A stretch of 64,000 nucleotides of DNA from Gammaproteobacteria bacterium (lineage in GTDB: Bacteria; Pseudomonadota; Gammaproteobacteria; Eutrophobiales; Eutrophobiaceae): NCBI GenBank assembly GCA_947480335.1, contig CANKCB010000012.1, forward strand, positions 1 through 64,000, read 5' to 3'. The notes beneath the pieces are model-generated. The model ran no database searches and was not told where the DNA came from. It was given only the letters and a program-made list of their open reading frames with translations. Below, one piece after another: positions 46,127 to 56,093 of the stretch; the first letter of the stretch is position 1, and the number at the start of each line of letters is the position of its first letter. The translations under genes were made by a program, and so were the position numbers.

Positions 46127-46618
46127 TTAAGCCCCGAACAAGATGCCTGTGTAAAGCTTGTGACCAAGCAATACCACAAATAACAGATACAGGACGGCGG
46201 ATAAACAAAAAGTGATCGTCGCCGTTTTCTTGAGTGAGTTTCCACCTGTACGTATAAATGCAAACAGAAATACCGGGGCTGTAACTTCAAATCCCACCAG
46301 ATAAATACCCAGAACAATGGCGCCCAGCCAGGATATACCAATAATTTCCTTATGAAGTAGCGCCTTCTTTTCCAGACTGGATGTGGAGACTTCGGCAGGC
46401 TGCAGCGTCGTCAGGGAATGTCTGTAACGTTGTATCTGCAGTATTAATTCAGCGCTGGTTAACCCCACAAAGATCCAGCCTATCAGCCGGGGAAACAAGC
46501 CACTGCCACCTTCAAAGTCAAATGCCATAACCAGCACAGTAACTGCTATGGCCAGCATTAATGCCGCAACGAACAAAAGTACCAGTTGGCTGGCTGTCGG
46601 GGTATCAGAATGACTCAT
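46127..46618 (-). CDS. Tripartite tricarboxylate transporter, small subunit TctB
   Basis: A 163-residue membrane protein with four hydrophobic segments, typical of TctB-family proteins (SQLVLLFVAALMLAIAVTVLVMAF, GLFPRLIGWIFVGLTSAEL). It overlaps the end of tctA by 4 bp. It forms the permease together with TctA. Confidence 0.85.
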   Translation of the reverse strand: MSHSDTPTASQLVLLFVAALMLAIAVTVLVMAFDFEGGSGLFPRLIGWIFVGLTSAELILQIQRYRHSLTTLQPAEVSTSSLEKKALLHKEIIGISWLGAIVLGIYLVGFEVTAPVFLFAFIRTGGNSLKKTATITFCLSAVLYLLFVVLLGHKLYTGILFGA

Positions 46619-48114
46619 ACACTGACCCTCTTACGTGCACGGATTATCTGGAAAAAACGCAAGGACAAAGCGGCCATACAGATTAAAAAGATTATCAGTG
46701 TGGTCTTGTCACGGAAAAATCCCATTCCGTCTCCCCCAAACATCAACATCGATTGTGTGTAGTTTTTCTCCATTAACTCAGCCAGTACAAGTGCGATGAC
46801 CACCGTAATACGGGGATAATCAAACTTTCGCATCAAGTAACCCAATATTCCAAAAATAGCCGTGACAAAAGTATCGCCCACGGAATTTCGAATTGTAAAA
46901 GCGGCTACGAATGCAATAACCATAATTGAGGGTACGAGCACTGTTATATTAATCTTGGCCACCTTGATGATATATCGTGTCGACATCAATACGATGACGT
47001 TGCTCAGAACGGTGGCTATCAGAATCGCAATGATCAGGGTAAAAATTGTCCATTCACGCTCTATCAACAGCATCGGCCCCGGATTCAAACCATGCAGGAT
47101 CAGCACGCCCAGAAAGATTGCCATTTCAGCGCCGCCTGGCATACCAAACGCCAGAGTTGGTATAAGAGATCCACCATCCTTGGCATTATTGGATGCCTCC
47201 GGTGCAATCACGCCGCGTATATCACCCTTGCCAAAATTTTCATTGTTTTTACAGGTGGTGGCTGCAAAGGTATAAGCCATAAATGAACCCACCGTGCCGC
47301 CGACGCCCGGAATTGCACCCATTACCGTTCCAATCGCAGAACTGTACATAACCAGTTTCCATTCCTTGAACGATTCAACAACACCATCCCAGATTCCGGT
47401 GATATTTTCATCGATCCCATCTTTAGCTTTTGCTGCCGATTCATTCGTTACGTACAGAGTCAGCATTTCAGAGATAGCAAATAATCCTATCAAGGCAGGA
47501 ACCAGAGACATGCCATCCCACAGATAATCAATGCCAAAGGTATAGCGCTCTGAACCTCCGATATCATCGTATCCGATAAAACCTAAAAACAGGCCGGCAC
47601 ATCCCGCTATCAGACCACGCAGCATATCTCCACCCGCCGCAGTCAATGCGGTGAGACCCAGTACAGCCATCATGAAAAAGGCAGGTGGACCAAACCATAA
47701 TACGATGGCCTTTGCCACCGGTAGAATTGCTACAAGAACCGCCAGACCGAAAACACCTCCAATTGTTGATGCGCCAGCTGCCGCACCGATCGCAAGTCCA
47801 GCCTTGCCTTGTTGTGCCATCGGATAACCATCAAAGCAGGTCGCCGCATTTGGAGCTGTACCTGGTGTGTTCAGCAATATCGATGTAACCGCACCACCGG
47901 CCGAGACCGCGCCCATGACTCCACCCATCAGGATGATTGCCTGCTCGGGCTCCATACCAAACGTGAGCGGTAATAACAATGCAATCGCCGCTGCACCACC
48001 CAGACCCGGAACAATGCTAAACATGATGCCTACCATCACGCCGATCATCAGATAAAAAATATTGTAGCCATCCCCTATCAAATAGAGGACGGCTGTAATC
48101 ATTGAATCAAACAT
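46615..48114 (-). CDS. Tripartite tricarboxylate transporter, large subunit TctA
   Basis: A 499-residue polytopic inner-membrane protein. Family motifs include VPGLGGAAAIALLLPLTFGMEPEQAIILMGGVMGAVSAGG, NTPGTAPNAATCFDGYPMAQQGKAG, and PGVGGTVGSFMAYTFA. The motor of the TTT system is driven by an ion gradient. Substrates of the family include citrate, other carboxylates and aromatic acids. Confidence 0.93.
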   Translation of the reverse strand: MFDSMITAVLYLIGDGYNIFYLMIGVMVGIMFSIVPGLGGAAAIALLLPLTFGMEPEQAIILMGGVMGAVSAGGAVTSILLNTPGTAPNAATCFDGYPMAQQGKAGLAIGAAAGASTIGGVFGLAVLVAILPVAKAIVLWFGPPAFFMMAVLGLTALTAAGGDMLRGLIAGCAGLFLGFIGYDDIGGSERYTFGIDYLWDGMSLVPALIGLFAISEMLTLYVTNESAAKAKDGIDENITGIWDGVVESFKEWKLVMYSSAIGTVMGAIPGVGGTVGSFMAYTFAATTCKNNENFGKGDIRGVIAPEASNNAKDGGSLIPTLAFGMPGGAEMAIFLGVLILHGLNPGPMLLIEREWTIFTLIIAILIATVLSNVIVLMSTRYIIKVAKINITVLVPSIMVIAFVAAFTIRNSVGDTFVTAIFGILGYLMRKFDYPRITVVIALVLAELMEKNYTQSMLMFGGDGMGFFRDKTTLIIFLICMAALSLRFFQIIRARKRVSV

Positions 48115-48143
48115 TGAAATTAAAGCTCGCGGTATGCTTGTTG

Positions 48144-49121
48144 TTATTGATTAGGATTATTGAGATTGGCCTTGAATTTCTCGTAATAGGTGAAATTATC
48201 ATTGATCGCTTTAGCGGCATCTTCACCATTAAGTGGAGCAACATCCATCGCAGCTCCAGTAGCGGCAGCAATAAATTCGGGATCAGCCATCGTCTTTGAA
48301 AAAGCATCCCTTAACTGGGCCAACAAGGCAGGCGCCATGTCTGGCGGTCCAGCAATTGAACGTTGAACGTTTAGTGGTGCCAGATCCGGATAACCAAGTT
48401 CGGCAAACGTTGCCACTTCCGGCAAATGACTGCTGCGATTATTTCCAGTTACAGCCAACGGTCGCAGGCTGCCTGACTGGATATACTGCGTTGCGGTAGA
48501 GATTGGCGACATGGTGACATTGCCATCTCCACGCACCAGAGCGACTAACTGATCTGTCGTACCCGCATAGCCGGTAAGAAATGTCGGATTTTTGCTCATT
48601 AAGCCCATTTGCTCGGCCATAATCTGGATGGCGGCCAGAACAGTCGTTCCATAACCGATCGAAACAAAGGTAATCTTTTCCTGGGCTTTCAGATCATCCA
48701 GCGTATTAATAGCGGATGCCGACTGAACCAGCAGTACATAATCCTGTGATTCAACCCGACCTAACCAGCTTAATTTACGCAAATCATAATCAACTTTTTC
48801 ACCTGTTATGCTCGGTAATACCAGTCCAGGAAGATTGAAAATTCCAAGTGTATATCCATCCGGTTTGGCGCGGTAAACAGTGGATGTGCCACGACGACCT
48901 CCGGTACCCGGAATATTCTCCGGCAAGACTGAAATACCTCCACCCAGATGTTTTTCAAAGAAATGGGCAAATACACGTACTGTCGTATCAAATCCTCCAC
49001 CCGCTCCGTAAGGAATAACTATCGAGATATTTTCCTGCGGAAACGTTTCTTCTGTCTTTTGTCCACATCCTGACAAAAGCACGGTTAATAACGTGAACAG
49101 CAACGTCATTATCTTTTTCAT
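48144..49121 (-). CDS. TTT solute-binding protein TctC (lipoprotein)
   Basis: A 325-residue binding protein with a lipoprotein signal (lipobox LLSGC). The Bug/TctC family motifs are present: ISIVIPYGAGGGFDTTVRVFA, VLPENIPGTGGRRGTSTVYRAKPDGYTLG, IGYGTTVLAAIQI and RPLAVTGNNRSSHLPEVATFAELGYPDL. It is the first gene of the tctCAB set. It lies just downstream of the aromatic-acid genes, which suggests an aromatic or dicarboxylic acid as substrate. Confidence 0.92.
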   Translation of the reverse strand: MKKIMTLLFTLLTVLLSGCGQKTEETFPQENISIVIPYGAGGGFDTTVRVFAHFFEKHLGGGISVLPENIPGTGGRRGTSTVYRAKPDGYTLGIFNLPGLVLPSITGEKVDYDLRKLSWLGRVESQDYVLLVQSASAINTLDDLKAQEKITFVSIGYGTTVLAAIQIMAEQMGLMSKNPTFLTGYAGTTDQLVALVRGDGNVTMSPISTATQYIQSGSLRPLAVTGNNRSSHLPEVATFAELGYPDLAPLNVQRSIAGPPDMAPALLAQLRDAFSKTMADPEFIAAATGAAMDVAPLNGEDAAKAINDNFTYYEKFKANLNNPNQ

Positions 49122-49251
49122 TTGTTCACTCCCTTCATCAACGTCATACGGCGTAAGGTTACGATAGATTACTGATTAAATGCAAACGTATTTCAGCAGG
49201 AGAATATTGATAAAAAAACTGACAAATACTGAACAATCGTTTTCAGCTTTT

Positions 49252-50187
49252 TTAATGCAACCCTTCGTGTGCATGGACACGCGCGATTGTAGCAAAATCA
49301 CGTACCGGTTTTGCAGCCGGATCAAACGCGGGTAACGCATCCCCAGCGACAGCGACACGTTCCATATGGCGCGGATGGGGATAATAGTCATTCACGGCAT
49401 AATGCTGACACAGGCGATTATCCCAGACCACCAGAGTGCCGGGTTGCCAGCTCAGACGATACTGATACTCGGGAATACTGGCCTGTTGATAGAGTATTTC
49501 AAGTAAATTGCGACTTTCCAAATCTGACATGCCTTCCAGCCTCAATGTAAACTGGCGGTTCACAAACAATACCCGCTGCCGGGTTTCTGGATGGGTGATC
49601 ACCACCGGATGGGATGGGTTAGGAAACATTTCTTCCATCTGCAACAGTTGCGCACGTTTGGCCTCGTCCCCTTTATAAAGCACCCGGAAATTCTTGAAAT
49701 CATGTAGCGCAGTCAAGCCAGTTATAAACTCACGCAACTTTGGACTCAGGCCTTCGTAGGCAGCACACATGTCTGCCCACATGGTATCGCCGCCATATTC
49801 GGGAATCTGCATGCAACGCAAAATCGTGAATTTGGTCGGGAATTGACGGAAGGTCAGATCTGCATGCCACACATCGGTTGATAATACGGGATGATCCTTG
49901 TCATTCTTGATAATTTGAAGCTCAGGCAGATCTTCACGCTGAGGCCTGAACGGGTTCTGTTCCAGTGGGCCAAATCGACGAGCAAACTCAACCTGTTGTT
50001 CTGTAGTGATATGCTGGTTACGGAAGAAAATCACCTTGTGTTCAAGCAGGGCGCTGTAGATACGCGAAAATGCGCTGTCAGCGAGTGGGCGGGACAGATC
50101 AATTCCACGAACTTCTGCACCGATTAACCGGTGACAGCGGACGACTTCCGGTTCGCCGTTGATCTTGCCAGTCATTTCTGCACTCAT
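49252..50187 (-). CDS. TauD/TfdA-family 2-oxoglutarate-dependent dioxygenase
   Basis: A 311-residue Fe(II)/2-oxoglutarate dioxygenase. Iron ligands are His108 and Asp110 (DVWHADLTF) and His262 (DNRLCQHYAVNDY), with an Arg in HPRHMERVAV for 2-oxoglutarate. The N-terminal IGAEVRGIDLSRPL and HKVIFFRNQHI are typical. The substrate could be taurine-like, a phenoxy acid or another carboxylate. Its neighbours are a TctC gene and a dihydroxyphthalate-decarboxylase-like gene. Confidence 0.92.
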   Translation of the reverse strand: MSAEMTGKINGEPEVVRCHRLIGAEVRGIDLSRPLADSAFSRIYSALLEHKVIFFRNQHITTEQQVEFARRFGPLEQNPFRPQREDLPELQIIKNDKDHPVLSTDVWHADLTFRQFPTKFTILRCMQIPEYGGDTMWADMCAAYEGLSPKLREFITGLTALHDFKNFRVLYKGDEAKRAQLLQMEEMFPNPSHPVVITHPETRQRVLFVNRQFTLRLEGMSDLESRNLLEILYQQASIPEYQYRLSWQPGTLVVWDNRLCQHYAVNDYYPHPRHMERVAVAGDALPAFDPAAKPVRDFATIARVHAHEGLH

Positions 50188-50229
50188 TCAGTTCATTATC
50201 CGGATAATCACGCCTTGACGACCATAGTG

Positions 50230-51225
50230 TTATTCGATGCGTCCGTGTATAGGGACAAACAATTCTTCTATTGGCATTTCCTTCGCAATGAAATTCTGCT
50301 GGCGCATGTATTTCACAAAGGCCTCCAGGGTAGGACGGTTTTCTTCAACGCCATAGGCCCACAGATCCTTGCCAAATATTTCATCCAGCTCATATAAATC
50401 ATCATATAACCAGGGCAACATAGTGCGCTGAGCAGCGGAGAAATACATCTTGTCGAGCGCCCATTTTCTGGACTCAAGAAATGCCTTGAACAGACTGGTG
50501 GCTATCCAGCGGTTCTGCTCATAAATTTCACGGCGAATCGCCACGGTGTGCATAATCGGATGAATCTTGTACTCGCGATAATATCGTTTTTCTTCCTCAC
50601 GCGGATTGGCAAACAGTCGGGTGACCTTATCCTGATCAGTACGCAGAGAATCTGGCAGACGCGAGCCGAGCAACGCATCGATTTCACCGTCGCGGAGCAT
50701 GTCAGACAATGATTTGTTCGAGGTGTTCTGCACGATGGTCACTGGTTTGAGCAACTTTGGCGGCTTGGGCGGTTTGCCATGTGTACCGGCCTTTTCCACC
50801 GCGCCCTGTACCCAGGTTACACCGGACAGATCGACGCCATAAATATTTTCCAGATCGCCTCGTATCCAGATGGCCGCTGTCATCGTATATAACGGCACAC
50901 CAATACGTTTGCCAGCCAGATCTTTTGGAGACTTGATTCCGGACTTGCGATTGATACAGATAAATCCATGACGGAAGGCTTTCGACGGAAATACTGGCAG
51001 GGCAACAAAAGGACTATTACCTTTCGATGTCATTTCCACATGTTCTGACAGTGACAATTCCGACATATCAAATGCCTTGTCACCGACCATCCGATCAAAT
51101 ATTTCACGCGGGGCCTGTATTTCAAGATAATTAAGGTCTATGCCTTCCACTTCTATCCTGTTGTAGGCAAGGGCTTCCATTCTGTCGTAAGGACCGCACG
51201 CAAAACTCAATTTCAATTTGGACAT
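50230..51225 (-). CDS. 4,5-dihydroxyphthalate-decarboxylase-like protein
   Basis: A 331-residue cytoplasmic protein (no signal peptide) with a periplasmic-binding-protein-like fold. It matches the Pht5 family: LSFACGPYDRMEALAYNRIEVEGIDLNYLEIQ, FDMSELSLSEHV, GFICINRKSGIKSPKDLAGKRIGVP, WIRGDLENIYGVDL and MHTVAIRREIYEQNRW. Pht5 removes a carboxyl group from 4,5-dihydroxyphthalate. A related aromatic diacid is likely here. The start has a good SD (AAGGAAAATCTAC). Confidence 0.85.
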   Translation of the reverse strand: MSKLKLSFACGPYDRMEALAYNRIEVEGIDLNYLEIQAPREIFDRMVGDKAFDMSELSLSEHVEMTSKGNSPFVALPVFPSKAFRHGFICINRKSGIKSPKDLAGKRIGVPLYTMTAAIWIRGDLENIYGVDLSGVTWVQGAVEKAGTHGKPPKPPKLLKPVTIVQNTSNKSLSDMLRDGEIDALLGSRLPDSLRTDQDKVTRLFANPREEEKRYYREYKIHPIMHTVAIRREIYEQNRWIATSLFKAFLESRKWALDKMYFSAAQRTMLPWLYDDLYELDEIFGKDLWAYGVEENRPTLEAFVKYMRQQNFIAKEMPIEELFVPIHGRIE

Positions 51226-51361
51226 GTAGATTTTCCTTTTGGGTTACTGGTGGTTCTGATGATGCCAAAGTATAGCAGCAGTTATTTAACTTGAGTACAA
51301 AGCGCTTGCGGGCCGATCAGCTTGTTGTGACCAGCCCGCGTTTGTTGCGAATCAGTGCTGT

Positions 51362-52120
51362 TTATTTTTTGTCTGGCGCCGGTTCTGGCTTGGTTACCAT
51401 ATGACCGCAACCGCATTTATTTGCCCAATATTCCCAGGCTCGCCAGGTTTCTGTTGAGTATGGGCTGTACCCACGATTACGTGCATCTATCTCGCCCTGA
51501 GACAGTGACTTGATTTTGCCACCCAACCTGACAGCCGCTGACAAGGCGCGGGCATTTCGAGGCAAATAGACTGACATACGTACGACTTCAATCAACGAGC
51601 GAGCCGCCGAGGCAAAGCCATGGCCACGCATCAGGGCAACATTGTTCTTCGCCAATGTTTTGGCGAGATCCCTTCCCTGTTCGACATTGGCTACCAGTAA
51701 ATTGGTATCACCAAACCGATCAGCAATGTCCCACACTGGAACATGCGCGCCGATAAAACTGCCTGAATGGATAACCGGACGTAACGGAGTACCATCGGCA
51801 ATACCATACGGCAGGATCTCTTCGGCATGGGCATGCACTACAGCAAGTACATCTGGCCGTGCTTCAAAAATACTGCCGTGAATAAACCGCTCAAGATACA
51901 GTGGCCGGGTATCGCCATTGACCGGATTGCCTTCCAGATCCAGCTCGACGATGTCATCGGCTGTGACCAGTTCCGGCGCCAGTGAGCGCGCAATAAAAAA
52001 AGTATGCGGATTGGCAGGATTACGGACACTGACGTGACCATAGGCATCAACCACTTCTTCCCTGGCTAAAATTCGATTGGCGATTACAAGATCGTTAATT
52101 ATGCGTTGCTTTTCATTCAT
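51362..52120 (-). CDS. Class II aldolase/adducin-family protein, possible decarboxylase
   Basis: A 252-residue protein with the class II aldolase fold. Metal ligands are probably in VVHAHAEEI and the later His in VALMRGHGFASAARS. This family includes sugar-phosphate aldolases and also aromatic decarboxylases such as 3,4-dihydroxyphthalate decarboxylase and hydroxycarboxymuconic semialdehyde decarboxylases. The context (Pht5-like and TauD-like genes) favours a decarboxylase role, which is inference. It is divergent from the fatty-acid transporter gene. Confidence 0.82.
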   Translation of the reverse strand: MNEKQRIINDLVIANRILAREEVVDAYGHVSVRNPANPHTFFIARSLAPELVTADDIVELDLEGNPVNGDTRPLYLERFIHGSIFEARPDVLAVVHAHAEEILPYGIADGTPLRPVIHSGSFIGAHVPVWDIADRFGDTNLLVANVEQGRDLAKTLAKNNVALMRGHGFASAARSLIEVVRMSVYLPRNARALSAAVRLGGKIKSLSQGEIDARNRGYSPYSTETWRAWEYWANKCGCGHMVTKPEPAPDKK

Positions 52121-52203
52121 GGCTGAATCTTCCCGCGTTCGTTAATGTAAGTGAAATGCCGGGAAACACAGACACCCTACGATCCTGAATCCCCCTGGAT
52201 TTA

Positions 52204-52222
52204 CCCTATCGTGAGAATAGGG
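52204..52222. promoter_or_regulatory. Inverted repeat in divergent intergenic region
   Basis: CCCTAT, 7 nt and ATAGGG form a symmetric element between the divergent aldolase-like and fatty-acid transporter genes. It could be an operator for a catabolic regulator or a weak hairpin. No regulator gene is nearby. Confidence 0.3.
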
Positions 52223-52383
52223 CCAAGTCAAGATAACGGCAACAGTGTCGCCGCTGTTAGTTGAAATCAGACATACAGAAACCTGCCCGGGCTATACATC
52301 GTACTGACCGAATCGAAACTCGGATTTTTCTGGTACAGTGTTTATTATTAACTCAAATTGGCACTGAACCAGCCGGGGGAATT

Positions 52384-53736
52384 ATGTTGAAAAAAATCAC
52401 CAACCTGTCAGTCAATCTGGTGCAAAAATATTTACCGGATCCCTTTCTGTTCTGCATTCTACTGACACTAGTGGTGTATGTCGGCGGTATGCTGATGACA
52501 GCACAAGGACCGATTGCGATGATTAACCACTGGTATAACGGTTTCTGGAATCTGCTGGCGTTTTCCATGCAAATGGTACTGGTACTTGTCACCGGGCATA
52601 CGCTTGCGCAGGCTCCAGTCATGCAAAAAGCACTGAAAGCATTGGCCAAACCTGCTAATACTCCGGCGAAAGCGATACTGTTTGTAAACTTTTTTGCATC
52701 AGTGGCCTGTTTGCTTAACTGGGGGTTTGGGTTGGTAGTCGGCGCTCTGTATGCTCGTCAGCTGGCCAAAGATGTAAAGGGAGTCGACTATCGACTATTA
52801 ATTGCTTCAGCCTATGCCGGATTTCTGGTCTGGCACGGCGGACTTTCCGGCTCCATACCTTTGACATTGGCAACGGCCAGCCCGGAACTGGCCAAGATTA
52901 CAATGGGAGTGGTCGTCGATCCGGTTTCAACTTCCACTACCATATTTTCGACATTTAATATGGTCATCGTAATGGTCCTGTTATTCACTGTTCCATTCAT
53001 CTGTCTGTTCATGCACCCGGATCCACAATCTACAATCAGCGCGGATCCGTCCACATTCAAGGATACTGCTCGTCAGATAGACACGGCTCAAGCCAATAAG
53101 TCCCCGGCTGACTGGATGGAACACAGTTCACTTTTCTCGCTACTGGTTGGATTGTTGGGTCTGATATTTGTTGTCAGCTACTTTTATCAGTCCGGATTTG
53201 AGCTGAATCTGAATATCGTCAATTTTATTTTCCTGTTTGCTGCCATCATTTTGCATGGAACGCCACGGCATTTTCTGGATGCCATTAATGAAGCGACCAA
53301 AGGCGCTTCAGGCATTATTCTGCAATTTCCGTTTTATGCGGGAATCATGGGCATGATGACCGGTGCCAATGCCGAGGGTGTATCCGGCGCCATTTTGATG
53401 TCTAACTGGTTTGTTGATACAGCCACAACAACGACCTTCCCGCTGTTTACATTTCTCAGTGCGGGTCTGGTCAATTTCTTTGTACCCTCCGGCGGCGGCC
53501 ATTGGGCAGTGCAGGCGCCAATCATGATGCCAGCCGGTGCAGCACTGGGCGTCCCTGTAGCCAAGACTGCTATGGCGATTGCCTGGGGAGATGCCTGGGC
53601 CGACATGATACAACCCTTCTGGGCATTGCCAGCACTGGCTATTGCCGGATTGGGTGCCCGCGACATCATGGGCTACTGTATAATTATCCTGCTGTACTCT
53701 GGACTGATTATTGGCGCAGGCCTGACATTTTTATAG
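52384..53736 (+). CDS. Short-chain fatty acid transporter (AtoE family)
   Basis: A 450-residue polytopic transporter. The start at 52384 (after CGGGGGAATT) was chosen because the family begins at MLKKITNLSVNLVQKYLPDPFLFC. Conserved phrases are WYNGFWNLLAFSMQMVLVLVTGHTLA, NFFASVACLLNWGFGLVVGALYAR, WHGGLSGSIPLTLAT and NFFVPSGGGHWAVQAPIMMPA. The family imports short-chain fatty acids or acetoacetate. The CoA transferase gene starts 18 bp later, which links uptake and activation. Confidence 0.93.
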   Translation: MLKKITNLSVNLVQKYLPDPFLFCILLTLVVYVGGMLMTAQGPIAMINHWYNGFWNLLAFSMQMVLVLVTGHTLAQAPVMQKALKALAKPANTPAKAILFVNFFASVACLLNWGFGLVVGALYARQLAKDVKGVDYRLLIASAYAGFLVWHGGLSGSIPLTLATASPELAKITMGVVVDPVSTSTTIFSTFNMVIVMVLLFTVPFICLFMHPDPQSTISADPSTFKDTARQIDTAQANKSPADWMEHSSLFSLLVGLLGLIFVVSYFYQSGFELNLNIVNFIFLFAAIILHGTPRHFLDAINEATKGASGIILQFPFYAGIMGMMTGANAEGVSGAILMSNWFVDTATTTTFPLFTFLSAGLVNFFVPSGGGHWAVQAPIMMPAGAALGVPVAKTAMAIAWGDAWADMIQPFWALPALAIAGLGARDIMGYCIIILLYSGLIIGAGLTFL

Positions 53737-53754
53737 ACGAATAGACCACTGGAT

Positions 53755-55113
53755 ATGAAACCGGTTTATACCAACGCAACCAGCGCACTTGAAGGACTAC
53801 TCAAGGATAACCTGACGCTTGCCGTAGGTGGATTTGGACTGTGTGGGATACCGGAGAACCTGATCAAGGCGCTGCGTGATAGCGGGGTCAAAGGACTGAC
53901 TGTCGCCAGTAATAATGCTGGCACTGATGAGTTCGGACTCGGCCTGTTATTGCAGACACGTCAGATCAAAAAAATGATTTCATCCTATGTGGGAGAAAAT
54001 GAACTCTTCGAGCGTCAGTATCTTAGCGGCGAACTGGAACTCGAGCTCACCCCGCAAGGTACACTGGCAGAAAAACTCCGGGCTGGTGGAGCCGGCATTC
54101 CGGCATTTTATACACGCACCGGGTTTGGCACGCTGCTCGGCAAAAACAAACCGGTACAAAATTTCAATGGCAAGGACTACATACTCGAAGAAAGTATTAC
54201 CACCGATCTGGCACTGATACGGGCATGGAAAGCCGACAAGGCCGGGAATCTGATATTTCGATATACCGCCAATAATTTCAATATGGCCTGCGCCAAGGCA
54301 GGACGCACCACTATTGTTGAAGTGGAAGAACTGGTAGAGATAGGTGAACTGGATCCAATGCATATCCATCTGGCCGGAAATTATGTGGACCGAATCGTCA
54401 TCGCTGACGCGCTCGAAAAACCAATCGAACAACTCACCGTAGCAGGCCAGTTGAACATGAAGGGGTTTACCCCCATTCGCGAATGGCAGGCCAGACGCAT
54501 CAGCCAGGAATTTCGGGACGGTATGTATGCAAACCTCGGAATTGGTATGCCCACACTGGTGGCCAACTATATCCCTGAGAACATCACCATTACCCTGCAT
54601 GCGGAAAATGGACTGCTCGGAGTAGGTCCGTTTCCACAAGCAGGTCAGGAAGATCCGGATCTGATTAACGCCGGCAAACAAACCATTACCTGGTCACCCG
54701 GAGCTGCATTCTTTGACAGTGCTGAATCCTTTGCCATGGTACGGGGCGGACACATCGACCTGTCAGTACTTGGCGCAATGCAGGTATCGCAGTTTGGTGA
54801 TCTGGCCAACTGGATGATTCCCGGTAGCATGGTCAAGGGTCCAGGCGGCGCGATGGATCTGGTCTCCGGCGTCAAAAAAATTATTGTGATGATGGATCAC
54901 TGTGCCCGTGATGGTTCTTCCAAACTGATGTCAGAGTGTACGCTACCGTTGACAGGGAAAAATGTGGTCAATATGGTTGTGACGGATCTGGGAGTATTTG
55001 AAGTCGATGCTAGTGCAGGATTGACCTTGATAGAACTAGCACCTGGCTCCTCGCTGGAACGGGTCAGGGAGAAAACCGCTTGCCCGTTCCGGGTGGCCGA
55101 ACAGATCAACTAA
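53755..55113 (+). CDS. Fused 3-oxoacid CoA-transferase (A and B subunits)
   Basis: A 452-residue fusion of the two CoA-transferase subunits in the order A then B. Subunit A shows GFGLCGIPENLIKAL, TVASNNAGTDEFGLGLLL and GGAGIPAFYTRTGFGTLL. Subunit B shows YANLGIGMPTLVANYI and TLHAENGLLGVGPFP with catalytic Glu284, followed by RGGHIDLSVLGAMQVSQFGDLANWMIPG. It activates an acid such as acetoacetate or 3-oxoadipate at the expense of another CoA ester. The fusion is typical of SCOT enzymes; many bacteria keep separate subunits. Confidence 0.94.
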   Translation: MKPVYTNATSALEGLLKDNLTLAVGGFGLCGIPENLIKALRDSGVKGLTVASNNAGTDEFGLGLLLQTRQIKKMISSYVGENELFERQYLSGELELELTPQGTLAEKLRAGGAGIPAFYTRTGFGTLLGKNKPVQNFNGKDYILEESITTDLALIRAWKADKAGNLIFRYTANNFNMACAKAGRTTIVEVEELVEIGELDPMHIHLAGNYVDRIVIADALEKPIEQLTVAGQLNMKGFTPIREWQARRISQEFRDGMYANLGIGMPTLVANYIPENITITLHAENGLLGVGPFPQAGQEDPDLINAGKQTITWSPGAAFFDSAESFAMVRGGHIDLSVLGAMQVSQFGDLANWMIPGSMVKGPGGAMDLVSGVKKIIVMMDHCARDGSSKLMSECTLPLTGKNVVNMVVTDLGVFEVDASAGLTLIELAPGSSLERVREKTACPFRVAEQIN

Positions 55114-55164
55114 ACCACTGTGATTTTTAACAGTTTCAATAACGCAGTTTTCACCATTTAAAAA

Positions 55165-55193
55165 TTGACTTCGGGCACTGCCAAAGACACAAT
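55165..55193 (+). promoter_or_regulatory. Possible promoter of the hydrolase-FAH-cupin genes
   Basis: TTGACT and CACAAT are 17 bp apart in the 140-bp gap before the alpha/beta hydrolase gene. The -10 is weak. Confidence 0.35.
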
Positions 55194-55253
55194 TCTCCGT
55201 GTATTGCTTGTTCACATACTTTCACTGTAACTAACTGCATCCGGGAATTCACC

Positions 55254-56051
55254 TTGGCACAACTGACTGTTTCAAATGGTAAAACCATTTCCTATCATGA
55301 TAGCGGCACGGGAAAAACCATCCTGTTCCTGCATAGTTTTGGACATAACAAAAACCTGTGGTATCCACAGCTGACCCATTTTCTGGAGCAGGGTTACCGG
55401 GTTATTGCCCCGGACATGCCCGGTCATGGCGAGTCCTCATTTGACCCGGCCAGACATACCGTCGATGGCATTGCTGACTCATACATTGAGTTTCTGGAAA
55501 AACTGGGAGTGACAAAAACAGTGATCGCCGGCATATCAATTGGTGGCTATATCACTCTGAAGATGATGGCAAAACGTCCGGATCTGTTCACAGCCATGGT
55601 GATGATTTGCACCAAGGCTGAAGCCGACACGGATGAAATCAAGGCACGTCGACGTGCACAGATAGATAATATCCGTAACAATGGCCTGCAAAGTTTTGTG
55701 GAGACTACCGCACCGAAACGTGTTGCACCGCGAATTGTTGCCGAACGTCCCTGGGTGGTCGACTGGATCAAGATGATGAACTATACGGTAACTACGGATG
55801 CGAATGCGGCCACGCTGGAAGCAATGGCACTGAAACAGGACGACACACCGACATTGGCAAAGATTACCGTGCCGGCACTGATACTATCCGGCAGTCATGA
55901 TATTTTTATTCCGGCTGAATCACCGCATAACCTGAAAAATGGCATAAAAAAATCGGAACACCACGTCATTCAGGATGCCGGACATGTGGCCAGTCTGGAA
56001 AATCCAACGGAAGTAAACCGCTATATGGAATCCTTCCTGAAATCAATATAA
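55254..56051 (+). CDS. Alpha/beta hydrolase, enol-lactonase-like
   Basis: A 265-residue cytoplasmic hydrolase that starts at a TTG (no ATG in a suitable place). Motifs are LHSFGHNKNLWYPQL, PDMPGHGESS, the nucleophile elbow AGISIGGYITL (Ser), SGSHDIFIP (Asp) and QDAGHVASLENP (His). The closest well-known group is 3-oxoadipate enol-lactonases. In this cluster it may hydrolyse a ring-cleavage product or a lactone or ester. Confidence 0.82.
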   Translation: MAQLTVSNGKTISYHDSGTGKTILFLHSFGHNKNLWYPQLTHFLEQGYRVIAPDMPGHGESSFDPARHTVDGIADSYIEFLEKLGVTKTVIAGISIGGYITLKMMAKRPDLFTAMVMICTKAEADTDEIKARRRAQIDNIRNNGLQSFVETTAPKRVAPRIVAERPWVVDWIKMMNYTVTTDANAATLEAMALKQDDTPTLAKITVPALILSGSHDIFIPAESPHNLKNGIKKSEHHVIQDAGHVASLENPTEVNRYMESFLKSI

Positions 56052-56093
56052 CTACTGTCTATTAAACATTAACCAAAGCAAAAGGGGTCGAAC

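Noticed and set aside
53980..54681. Open frame of 233 codons antisense to the CoA transferase gene
   Set aside because: The sense frame is a well-conserved enzyme; the antisense product has no family features.
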